The notes under the pieces: generated by a model | Database searches by the model: none | Seen by the model: only the letters and a program-made list of their open reading frames with translations | Told to the model about the DNA's origin: nothing | Assembly: GCF_035222375.1 (NCBI RefSeq) | Contig: NW_026946366.1 | Location: 62,001-126,000 of the forward strand | Length of the DNA stretch: 64,000 bases | Reading direction: 5' to 3' | DNA from: Podospora pseudocomata | Lineage: Eukaryota; Ascomycota; Sordariomycetes; Sordariales; Podosporaceae | Shown here: one piece after another, positions 35,928 to 46,559 of the stretch | How the letters are laid out: every line of letters starts with the position of its first letter | How positions within the stretch are numbered: position 1 is the first letter of the stretch | Program-made: the position numbers and the translations under genes

Positions 35928-36427
35928 TCCAGACTGTCATTTCCAGGGAAATCCGATACAGATTTCGGATGACATACTGCCAAAAACTGAGGAAGATTTC
36001 TCTCCCTATCTTCTACATCCACACCCCTCAGTCTTCCAATAAACCTGAAGTATATAACCGCCGACAGAAAATAGAAATCGAAAATAAAACGGGCTGTAGA
36101 AAATAGAGGTACTTCGGCACTGCCCAGGCCCTCACCTTAGGTGTATAGTCGTTTGCTCCTCCCAGCCTACCCGCAAATCTCGGGTCTTGGGGTTTTTAAT
36201 ATCGGGCCGATATACTATAATTCTGTAAGATCTCGAAGGCTTTTGGGAAACCGGCGGTAGGACGGACCAGCCCCTTCTTAACTGCGTGCTGTTTATCCCA
36301 GTTTAGCAACCCCCTTCACTCGCCTATCCAGCATACACTTCCTACTCACTCGCACTGCATTCTAATCCCATTATCTGCTCGATATAACCTGAATAGTATT
36401 GTTCGGCCTATCTTTTCGTGGAGCCAA

Positions 36428-36760
36428 TTATGGATTTGGCACCGACGACTTCCTAACTCGCAATAAGGTCTGGATGGCCCCAACATGTATCCACATCCAA
36501 ATTAACGCAGCCAACAAACCCATTCCGAACTTGTCAAGGAAGAGGGCGTTGTTAAAGGCGATATGGCAGGCATCCCATCTCAGGACCATGACGTAATATT
36601 TGAAAAGAACGGCAATAGAAGTATTACCTCGGTCAGCTGAAAAGCAGGCGAGTATAATGCTAATTGCTATTTCTAACAGAAACGTGGAGACGAAATGGCT
36701 TTTTGTAGTGGACTTAGTATAGAGTCCTGAGTATATTATCTCCTTCAGCGCAGTCGACAT
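36428..36760 (-). other. Open frame with membrane segments in a right-copy-only insertion
   Basis: The minus strand encodes about 110 residues from an ATG at 36760, including hydrophobic stretches FLLEIAISIILACF and MGLLAALIWMWIHVGAI. Upstream on the same strand (about 37005-36890) another frame reads AVRTQQATRRGGATATQLAE and then SAELLEEQEFAG, a coiled-coil-like sequence, suggesting the two belong to one spliced or decayed gene. The segment (about 36265-37090) has no counterpart in the left cassette. Family not recognised. Confidence 0.3.
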
Positions 36761-37525
36761 GGTTTGGCAAGACACTTGTATTAAGTTTGTAATGCTTCCG
36801 GTTACTTGGATCCCGCCAGTAGTAAGTCCCTTGGCAGGGAGAACCGGTGCACCGTATGAGACTGTAGACTTCTTTCTAGACAGTTGTCAGACCTGCAAAT
36901 TCTTGTTCTTCAAGGAGCTCCGCGCTCTCTGCAAGTTGTGTAGCCGTCGCCCCTCCTCGTCTCGTAGCCTGCTGCGTCCTCACGGCAATCTGTTGTGTAG
37001 TCTCCTTGTAAAATGAACGAGACGCCGATCCTCAGCCGCCTCAAACTTTCAAGAAACATTACGGTTTTATGGACAGTGCATTCGTGGCACCGGCTAGCAT
37101 ACGGACGCGCCAAAACGACGGCCTCCAAAGGGACATCTTCATGCACGCCAGCGAAACACCGCCAATAACGATGCTTCCAGTATGCGCAGTTGGCGCCAGC
37201 CGCTTGGGCGCCAATGCCAGCAAAATGCCTGATGTGCGGGGGTTGGCAATCTGGGCAGGACAGCACCTCAACCCTTGGAGACAGCAGCAACAACAACCAC
37301 CTTTGAGCTGCAACAATCGAACCCACTGAGATTTGCGCTACGTAGCTCAACAATTACTCGCGGTAGGTGATTCTGATCTATGTCTGAGAGCTTATCCTGG
37401 TTTCAGCTACTGATTTGTTGAGCCTACTAGTTTCGTCCATTCCCCCGGCCCACCTGCTCGCCTTTTCCCGCTGTCGGACAGTCATACGAGAAGTTACGAG
37501 AGCTAAGCTCGGCGGTTTTTCGACA

Positions 37526-40500
37526 ATGCGCCTCCTGGAACGCAATGATACCGGCGATTTTAGTTTGACGGATGACATTCCCGACGACCAGGTCCCACCG
37601 TACGCAATACTTTCGCACACCTGGGGCGATGAAGAGGTCATCTTTAAGGATATAAAGGACAGCATATGCAAGAACAAAAGAGGCTACTCCAAGATACAGT
37701 TTTGCGGAGATCAAGCCGGACGCGATGGGCTGAAATTCTTCTGGGTCGACACATGCTGCATCGACAAATCCGACAGCACCGAAGTTCAGCGCGCCCTTAA
37801 CTCCATGTTTCAGTGGTACCGCAATGCAGCCAAATGCTATGTCTATCTCACTGATGTCTCAACTTGCCAGGAGGACACCGACGGCAACCCTGGCTGGTGG
37901 GAATTAACCTTTCGAAAATCCAGGTGGTTCACTCGTGGATGGACCCTTCAAGAGCTCATTGCTCCAGCAATTGTGGAATTCTTCTCCAAAGAGGGCGAGC
38001 GTCTAGGAGACAAGAAGTCTTTGGAACAACAAATCCACGATGTAACTGAGATTCCCCTAGAGGCTCTCCCAGGCAACACATTGTCCGACTTCAGCATCGA
38101 AGAGCGTCTGTCGTGGGTCGGAAAGCGCAACACCACACAAAAAGAAGACAAGGCGTACTCGCTATTCGGCATCTTTGATGTAACAATGCCGCTTCTGTAT
38201 GGCGAAGGAGAAGATAGAGCATTTGGGCGGCTGCGAGAGGAAATTAGTAAGCATGATCGCTGTCTGTCCAGTCTACATTCTACCGACCCGCGCCTTGATA
38301 AGAAGCGCATCGAGGAGGCAAAAGGTGGGTTGCTTGCTGGCGCTTACCGCTGGGTTTTCGCCAACCCCGACTTCTGTCTATGGCGTGAACGGTCGGAGAG
38401 CCGCTTACTCTGGATTAATGGAGATCCCGGCAAAGGCAAGACCATGTTACTCTGCGGCATCATCAACGAGCTACAGGGAGCTATTGTTGCAGACGGGCAT
38501 TGTCGTAATCTGGCCTACTTCTTCTGCCAAGCTACCGACTCCCGCATCAATAACGCCATTGCCGTGTTACGTGGCCTGATCTACCTTCTTGCCCACCAGC
38601 AGCCACGTCTCATCTCCCACGTGCGTAAATATACCGACGCTGGTAAATCCCTCTCCGACGCAAATGCGTGGTTCGCCCTCTCGGACATTTTAGTGGGGAT
38701 GCTAGGAGATCCGAACGTGAAGCCAACCTGTTTAGTCGTCGATGCCCTAGACGAATGTGTTACCGACCTCCCGAAGCTTTTAGACTTTATCGTCTGTATC
38801 TCATCCGATCGGATAAAATGGCTCTTAACAAGCCGGAACGAGACGATCATCGAGAAGAAATTGAAATCTAACAATGCGCGAACAAGGCTTAGTCTTGAGC
38901 TGAAGGAAAATGCGATGGAGGTGTCTCATGCCGTCGATGTGTACATCGACGATAAACTATCTGGGTTGGAAGCACTTCAGGACGACGCCCTGCTAAAGGA
39001 TCAAGTACGGGATATTCTACACAACAAGGCAAACGGCACGTTCCTCTGGGTCGCCCTCGTCGTACAGGAACTCAGCATGGATGGGGTTGAGAGCTGGCAT
39101 GTTCTGCAGATTGTCGAAGAAGTGCCATCGGGGCTGGATGGGATGTACAAGCGCATGCTGGATGAGATCGAGCGGAATAAACGGGACTCGGAATTCTGTT
39201 GGCGCATTCTCTCGGTGGTGACGGTAGCATACCGCCCACTTCACTTGGACGAAATAGGCGGCTTGTCTGGATTACCGGAACAGATTATCAGGTCAACGGA
39301 AAATATTCAGAAGATCGTGGCCAAGTGCGGATCCTTTCTCACGGTTCGAGATAACCAGATCTACCTCGTTCATCAATCAGCCAAGGACTACTTGAGTGAT
39401 CAAGCCTCCCCATTACTTTTCCCCAGTGGTGTGGCTGTGACCCACCATGACATATCGGATCGGTCACTAAAGCTTCTCTCAGGCAAGTTGCAACGCGATG
39501 TATACGGTTTATGTATACCAGGATTTTCTATCGACCACGTCCGAGTGCCGGACCCGGACCCTCTTGCGACAGTGCGGTACTCGTGCGTTTACTGGGTTGA
39601 TCACCTCTGTAACTGGCAGTCGAGCGACGATAGTAAGCACCCAGATATTTTCCAAGATGGTGGTATCGTCGATGGCTTTCTGAGGCAGCATTACCTCCAC
39701 TGGCTTGAAGCACTTTCACTTTGTAAGAGCATGCCGCAGGGGATACTTTCATTGGTAAAGCTCGAAAGAATTCTTCAGGTAGGCTCTACCCAGTAATAGT
39801 ATCTTATTATTAAGCGGTTCTAACAGGAATTTAGTATAGGTCGATTACGTCTCAATTACCGAGCCTTGTCGCTGACATGCACCGATTCGTTTTACACTGG
39901 AGATGGGTTGTTGAGAATTATCCTCTTCAAGTATACGCTTCAGCACTTGTGTTCAGCCCCGCCCGAAGTATAACAAGAGGCCTATTTACGCAGGAAGAAC
40001 GGAAGTGGATTACTTCGAGGCCAATAGTAGAGGATAATTGGAATGCGTGCCGGCAGACGCTCGAGGGCCATGGCGATGGGGTCAACTCGGTAGCGATCTC
40101 GCCCGATTCGAAGTGGGTTGCGTCAGGATCAGACGACAGTACCATCAAGATCTGGGAGGCGGCCACGGGGTCATGTACGCAGACGCTCGAGGGCCATGGC
40201 GATGGGGTTAACTCGGTAGCGTTCTCGCCCAATTCGAAGTGGGTTACGTCAGGGTCAGACGACGGTACCATCAGGATCTGGGATGCGGCCACGGGGTCAT
40301 GTACGCAGACGCTCGAGGGCCATGGCGGTTGGGTCAACTCGGTAGCGTTCTCGCCCGATTCAAAGTGGGTTGCGTCAGGATCAGACGACCGTACCATCAG
40401 GATCTGGGAGGCGGCCACGGGATCATGTATGCAGACGCTCGAGGGCCATGGCAGTTCTGTGAAATCGGTAGCGTCTTCCCTTGATTCGAAGCTGATTGAA

Positions 40501-40704
40501 TCCGGATCTAACGATACCAACCCCCCACATTACCAACGCTATGGAATAGACATGAGCAAGAGATGGATTACGAAGGGTTCAGAAAATTGGCTATGGCTGC
40601 CTCTGGAATATCAGCCACAATGTCTCGCTGCAGCGGCATCAACAATTGCTATTGGCTGTTCTTCGGGGCGCGTCCTAACTATGAAGTTCACGACAGATAG
40701 CTGA
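37526..40704 (+). CDS. HET-NACHT-WD40 (HNWD) NOD-like receptor, right copy
   Basis: Exons are 37526-39792 and 39840-40704, giving 1043 residues, with the same 47-nt intron position and splice signals as the left copy (GTAATA, CTAAC, TATAG). The start MRLLERNDTG was chosen over an upstream non-ATG extension because it matches the left copy and HET-E. HET blocks YAILSHTWGDEE, FFWVDTCCIDKS and RGWTLQELIAP are intact. The P-loop GDPGKGKT lies near 301-308, followed by Walker B CLVVDALDE. WD units start near residue 830: three full plus one decayed, two fewer than the left copy. The part between Walker B and about HQSAKDYL is much more diverged from the left copy than the regions on either side. 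The frame is open, so it may be a working receptor of different specificity. Confidence 0.9.
40060..40520 (+). repeat. 126-bp WD40-coding tandem repeats (3 full plus 1 partial)
   Basis: Units start at 40060, 40186 and 40312, with a decayed unit from 40438. Variable residues follow LEGH (GDG, GDG, GGW) and fill the SGSDDxTI site (S, G, R). The unit is the same as in the left receptor, but the number and the variable residues differ. Confidence 0.9.
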
Positions 40705-42046
40705 GCTGATCTCTCATTCTTTGTCTCTCTCTTTTTTTTTCTATTGTAGTGTAACACAGGAGGGGCCTAGCGGTCTCTATTAATTTATAGCCCGTCACAA
40801 TACTCTAGATCCTTCTGGATCCCGCCTCTTTTATCATTTCGAGCACCCTGTTTCGTCATGAAGACAGGTGGCTCTAAAAAACTTGGTAGAGACGTTATTT
40901 GGCCCACTCGAACAACTCGAGATTGGGCTAGTTGGCTTGACGTAGTTCCAAGCGCTACAACTTTATTTGATCTGGTTTCCTTTAGTAGCCGCGAGGTATT
41001 TGATTGTCCGCCTCAATTCCAACCATTGATTATGCAGGTAGATAGCAGTTAGGCCGTAATGCGGCTAATTGCTTATTTGCCGTGTAACATAAAGTCTTAC
41101 TTACAGCCTAGTATTAATTTCATTGGCATAATCCTTCAGTACACGCTGCTCATATTTCTTCTTTATCATACGAGACAGCTCCCAAGATAATTTGACTGCA
41201 GTAACTAAGCCTGTAAGAGCGGCAGCTGATGCCAAGGGAATGTTACAACCTGCACCGGGAGTGGATACAGACTGCAAGGCAGTACGCCAGAGGTGAATAT
41301 GACAGGATGATCGAAGGTTGTGACAAGCGTCTCAGACATGGGTTCACTGTCAACAACAGGTTGTTCTAACAAAGAGCTACTGAAAGTAGATTGTAGACAA
41401 ATGAACTTGAATTGCTTGCATGAGGAATCAGATTCCTCGACACGGGGAGCGCCCGGCGCTCCCCCCTATTTATGTCAAGCTATCTACATATATTTCTGAA
41501 GTATCTTTGTACCTTGCTCAGTGTGCCTTCAAAGCCAGAGAACCTCAATTATATCTATGCATGGTGACAGCATTGGTGGCAATGGTACCATGTCCAGCTG
41601 AACTGGTTACGTCAGTTTCAGCTTCCATGAGCTCCTATTCAGCTTGATTGACCAGAACCCTTTTCTGTCTGACAGGTACCACCCAGTGGTTCCTGTACAG
41701 GGGTATTACGCTTGGGGCGTAACAGGAAACTAGGGAGGTATGATGCTATAAGTGCTAATTTGTTGATAGGAAGTGATAAAGAAGCTTAGGTAGGTATGTA
41801 AATACGAAATGGAACTGTAGTTAAGACAAGCAGTATGTTGGTTTATATGACGATTCAACTTCGCCTTTACCTTGACTTGCAAATTCGTTATTCGAACTTA
41901 AGCTGGTTAATTTAGACATTTCGAAATCAAACACATTTTTTCCAAGCTGAAATTGACAGGGGGGTAGGGTGGAAGAGGCAGTGCTGCTCCTAACTACACA
42001 CCCCACCCAAGTCTAAAAGCGGCAATATATTTCCCTTGACCGGGAA

Positions 42047-42051
42047 GAACA
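42047..42051. repeat. Boundary pentamer, outer end of right cassette
   Basis: GAACA, the second of the direct pair around the right cassette. The HET gene sequence resumes immediately after it. Confidence 0.55.
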
Positions 42052-43827
42052 AGGGGTCACTTTGGATCATGCAGAGCGATTGGCAATTGAGCCACGAGAT
42101 GCTTTCATTTTCCTTCGGGGATTCCGATATATTCGCGAAAGATCGAACCTGGACCTGGCTGGCACAGGTACCATGGTAGTGACAGGACGGAGTGAGAGAG
42201 GCTGGGACATCGAGATTTTACCACGGGTGCATTTGGATATCACTCGGGTACAATTATCAGTGCCCCGGCTGACTCAGTTCCCTTGAGCCCTTTCCACGAG
42301 CGGCTAAGTCTACTTCCTGTCATATCGGTCTTTCGGAACCTCGATGCCTCTGACCCTCGGGACAAGGTATTTGCATTTTTGAACAATGCAGAGGAAAAGG
42401 GGCCTGTTGCGCCAAACTACCGCCAAAGTGCCCAGGCCGTTTTTCGGGCGACAGCAGAGGCCATAATTAAGGACACCAACAGCCTCTCTGTACTATCACA
42501 CATTGAAGATACGTCAAACCGAAAGATCGAGGACCTTCCCGGTTGGGTCCCTGACTTCAGCGCGAGGCTAGAAGCGGAAATGTTTGACAATGGGTCGGAC
42601 CCTTGCAGATATTGCGCCTCGTATATCAACTTCAAATTAACGGAAGCAAGCGAGATCGTCCTCCATCCTGAGGGGGATTTATCCGTCGTGGGCCATTGTA
42701 TTGACACAGTGAAGGCTGTGGCGGATTCTCGAGCCGACATCTTTCTTGATGCTGGCTGTGAAAGGACCTGCACAGTATCCAGGCAAGCCAAATTCTTGGA
42801 AGTGGCAGAATCTCACGGTATTCTGCAGGGAAAACTCGTACAAAGTGATACCGGCCCGTTCGGTCACAAGCATTGAGGCACTGTGGCGGACACTGATAGC
42901 AAACAAGGAACACGAGGTGGATGAACTTTGTTCAGGCTATGAACTCGCGGCTGGGTTTGCAAATTGGTTATTGAGAAATATCTTGCAGGTTTGCAGTCTG
43001 CTTCGGGATGTTGGTCCGGAACGTTGGGTGGGAAAGCAGGTCGCGCCATCACTTTGCAGGAAGGTCGCACTTTTGTCAGCGATTTGCAAAGGAAGGCAGC
43101 TTGATGAGCTCCCAGCGTCCGATATTCGGGACTGGCCGATGGCGTTGGAAAATCTGAAGACAGGAAGAAGAAGAGAGGAGAGTTACGGTGTACGGACACA
43201 AGCGGGTGGTGAGCAGGAGAAGGACCCCAAGGGTCATCAGGTTGCTCAGGTTATGCAGAGAAGAGCAGCAAAGAGCTGGAAGGGCCTCCAGAAACTGAAT
43301 CCATGTCCAACCTCGGGCATCATCTGGAAATCTTGGAAGAAGACATAAACGACCAGAAGGACCACTTCTTAGGAGGATCTTCGAGCGTGCTGCCAGCTCG
43401 ACACTTGCCGGCTGCAACCAAGATTTTGAGCTTTTTGGAGGAGCAGGGCCCTCTGCAGGATACAGAGGTTCAAAACGATTGGGCTTCTACCAAGTACACG
43501 CGGAATGTAAGCCGCTGTTTTTCCAAGGTTCAAAAGGCGCAAATTCGAAAATCCGAGGCTCTGATGAAGGAGGCTACCCGCGGCCGAAAATTCTTCCTTA
43601 CTGACGGGGAGAGATTCGGGTTAGGCCCAAAATCGACAAGGGAGCCAGACGGGGAACTTTATGATCAGATTTGGGTGATTGAGAGAGCCAGTGTTCCATT
43701 CATTCTCAGGGAGACTGACACTTCGGGTTGTTACACGATTATCGGCGAGGCGTATGTGCATGGGTTCATGTATGGAGAGTTGATTGGTAGCTTGGTTGGG
43801 CCACCGAGGAGGAACTCTTTGGTGTGA
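42052..43827 (+). pseudogene. HET-domain gene, 3' part, after the cassette insertion
   Basis: The frame that enters from 35922 across one GAACA stays open to 42175. There a GTAGTG...ATCAG intron (42176-42260, inferred) leads in phase into HERLSLLPVISVFRNLDASD, then PRDKVFAFLN, IEDLPGWVPDFSARL and, in a shifted frame from about 42850, IEALWRTLIANK. A third frame from about 43330 gives the family C terminus RKFFLTDGERFGLGPKS and GEAYVHGFMYGELIG. This is the usual C-terminal layout of long fungal HET proteins. The frame change near 42850 looks like a frameshift; the one near 43330 could be an intron or a shift. With the 6.1-kb insertion upstream this part is not expected to be translated from its own start. 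Confidence 0.8.
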
Positions 43828-44208
43828 TGTGGTGAGCTGGTGGCGGCCGCGTTGTTGGGTACTGAACCAGGCTGAGCTTCCTGCCTTACACAACGTTCAG
43901 CTACCTTACCTACCCTGACCTGATTTTGATGTTTATTTGCAAATTCTGCATTTCTGTCCTCAGCTTTCTCTAACTAGGTATGATGGTATTTGGATAGAGC
44001 AAGTACACACCAGAGTCAAAGAGAGTATCCTGCGTGCGTTGTTGCTGGGTAAACCAATCTCCTTGACCGCTTAATGATGATAATGAAGCAGACTGTTCTC
44101 TTTATTCCAATCGTCGTCAAACATATAACCATATTGCACATCTCCGCCCTCATCAAAAGCTTCCTAGGCTTTTGCTTTGCGCGTTAGGGGAAAGGAATGA
44201 TCGCCTGA

Positions 44209-44473
44209 TCAATCCCTAAAACCCTCCCAGTCTTCCTCCGGTTGCTCCTCCCTAAGCTGCACTATCTCTCTGTGACGTATCACAAGCTCTCCTCGCCTGC
44301 CGGTCCGCGACTCGTCCCACTCTAGCTGCGGCAGCCTTTGATCAATCACTAAGGCAGGTAGGTAGTCTAGAAATCTCACCACCGGGCTATGAGGCTCAGG
44401 ATACGCCGGGAAAATTTGGTCGAAATCCCAATCCATATCCACATCCTCACTCTCGCTCGGCTCCCAGTCCATC

Positions 44474-44506
<33 letters not shown>

Positions 44507-44988
44507 CCATTTTCACTTTCACTGCCCCCCTCACTTTCACTGCCCCCCTCACTCTCACTCTCAATCTCACTTTCAGTGACCCACTCACTCTCACTCTGAA
44601 TCCACCCCTCACGATCTCCCTCCATCTCATAACCCCCCCCCTCCTCCTCCTCTACCCCCACCCGTCCCTTAATCTTACCCCGGCACATCGGACAAGTCTT
44701 ATTGCCCCCCCTTAACCACTCGCGTAGACACCCCCCATGAAAAATATGCCCACAACCCGGCACCTCCACCACCACCACCCCCACCATCTCGTTCAGACAA
44801 ATCGCGCACGTCTTGTCCTCCCCCTCTTTCAACGCCCTTGTATGCATGACAGGGACCTCTTCTTCGTCGTCCTCATCAACATAATCCCAAAAATACCTGT
44901 GCGGGTCTCGATGACCGGTTTCATCGATAAACCCCGCTGGAGACAGCAAGATATATGATCTCAAGAAGTAGTCATCTTCCGACGGCAT
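44209..44988 (-). CDS. RING-H2 finger protein, probable E3 ubiquitin ligase
   Basis: An open frame of 259 residues from the ATG at 44988 (MPSEDDYFLRSYILLSPAGF). The frame continues upstream but without an ATG. The RING-H2 finger is CAICLNEM, then GCGHIFHGGCLREWL, then TCPMCRGKI, a C3H2C3 pattern binding two zincs. It is followed by a long acidic Ser/Glu stretch with alternating SE/SES units, coded by a (TCACTC)-like low-complexity run on the plus strand at about 44475-44600. No membrane segment. RING proteins bring E2-ubiquitin to substrates; the substrate is unknown. Confidence 0.75.
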
Positions 44989-46559
44989 TTCTTTGGTTGG
45001 CGCGCGGGAGATGTCTGGAGATATTCGTTGGGGGGTGTAGAGGGGAGGTTTGGAGGAGCGTGCGCGGACGGTTGGTTGATGTCTGGGAATAGTTTGCAAG
45101 CGCGGGGGAAATGAGTCAAGCGGCGGTTAGAGTTGATGACGCGGTAAGTTCTTGATGAGGGCCGCTTGAGAAGATTTTGCTTGGGCGGATGGATGTTGAT
45201 GGTTGAAAGACGAGAAAGGAGACTTTGGAGTAAGCGGGAATAGAGCTTTAACTTTTGCGAGAATTCTGACACTTTTGCGTGTTGAAGGTTAAGAGTGGGT
45301 GAGGTGGAGGCACATTGAGACTTTTTTTCGTTTGTGGCGAGACGGTTGAGGGGGCGTGAAGAAGGTTTGGGATGGTCAAGCCTTCGGCTTCATGTGACGG
45401 AGACATTTGACTTTCACCCTTAAAAAGAACATTCCATATCTTCACAACACAGTCTATTTGCCTTGCCTGGTAATAATTTTCTCTTTGGGGTTTCAGCTGC
45501 TGCAAGAAGGTCTTGTTATACTAGCAATTCGATCATGGCGTGCCCCGAATACTTACAACACATGCCTGGGACTCAAACTCTGCCTACACCCAAGAGCTCT
45601 GCAGGGTAGCTGATAAGGTACATAAACTCCAACACACACTTTGTGAAGAACCTCATTCAGCTGAGCAGACACGTGGACACAGAACGGATTTTGCCAGAGA
45701 TGCTGAACCAGACAAAGCACCAGGGTCGTTCCCAGGGGCCGGATTCAACCATTTCCACACTTTAAATGGTACTTACCTTATAATAGGGGCTTAGTTTCGC
45801 CATGGACTGCACTGTATTCATTATTGTCTTCCATACAAGCTAGGTACAATGCAGAGACATCACAGCTCAAGAATTTCAGTTTTCAGCTTTTGACTGTCTG
45901 CCGAACCATGCGTGTTCTGCAAGCCTTGCAGCTGCAGGTTTTCACACCTGATCTTACCATAAGACCCGAATAACGCGCTGAAAAAAGATTAACGACTGTA
46001 GAAAATTGGAAGTTGTGGGCCGAAAAGTGACTGGCGCCAAAGGTGAAGCAGAAAGGTGCAGGAGGAAGGTTATGGTATTGGAGCAGAATCTGACAAACAG
46101 AGGAAGGCCACAGAAAGATACGCGAAATATAAGCCCTCAGAGCAACCTGAGTGTGTGGGCCTGGCAAAAGGTGGGACTAGAGCCCTGGGAGCAACCACAG
46201 AAGCAGAGGCATTGTAATTTGTCGCGCTGATGCGGCGTGATGTCCAAGCACAATTCAGTTGAGGTTGGACACAGACACGATTGGTGGCTTGATACTGGTC
46301 AGAGCAGGCAACCTGCAGGGCGCACTGGGAGGTTGACTACCCCTATCTTAACTGGTTGGGCCAAGCCAATATTGAAGACAGCCACAGGTGCTTATGCATA
46401 TCAGGCTCTTCTCATTGCGAGATGACACCTCGAATATTAAATGATGGCACCTCTGGCATAGCCAGAACCCGAGATTTTATTCTTCTATCAAAGGCAACCC
46501 ACCGCGCGGCGTGTTTTTGAGCCAATTATTACCACACACAATTACCTATCATCATCAAC
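44989..46559. other. Intergenic region of about 1.6 kb
   Basis: No gene recognised. Short frames near 45407-45794 and 45883-46230 lack family similarity. The HeLo gene promoter should lie in the last few hundred bases. Confidence 0.4.

Larger units (their letters stand above)
35923..42051 (+). mobile_element. Right copy of the candidate mobile HNWD-receptor cassette
   Basis: Matches the left cassette (187-6843) in inverted orientation and ends at GAACA on both sides (35923-35927 and 42047-42051). It sits inside a HET gene. Joining the HET flanks with one GAACA gives a continuous frame (ATG AAC AAG GGG...), which supports a five-base target duplication and a precise insertion. Relative to the left copy it lacks the LINE, has an extra segment at about 36265-37090, lacks about 190 bp of the inner arm (equivalent to about 6430-6650), and has two fewer WD40 units. 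The 40705-42046 arm is non-coding and partly differs from the left copy (about 40975-41780). No recombinase or transposase gene is present. Confidence 0.55.

Noticed and set aside
187-42051. Whole region as a Starship giant element
   Set aside because: No DUF3435-type tyrosine recombinase (captain) gene is visible, the repeats are inverted instead of direct, and the interior holds core genes such as dcp1 and swi5.
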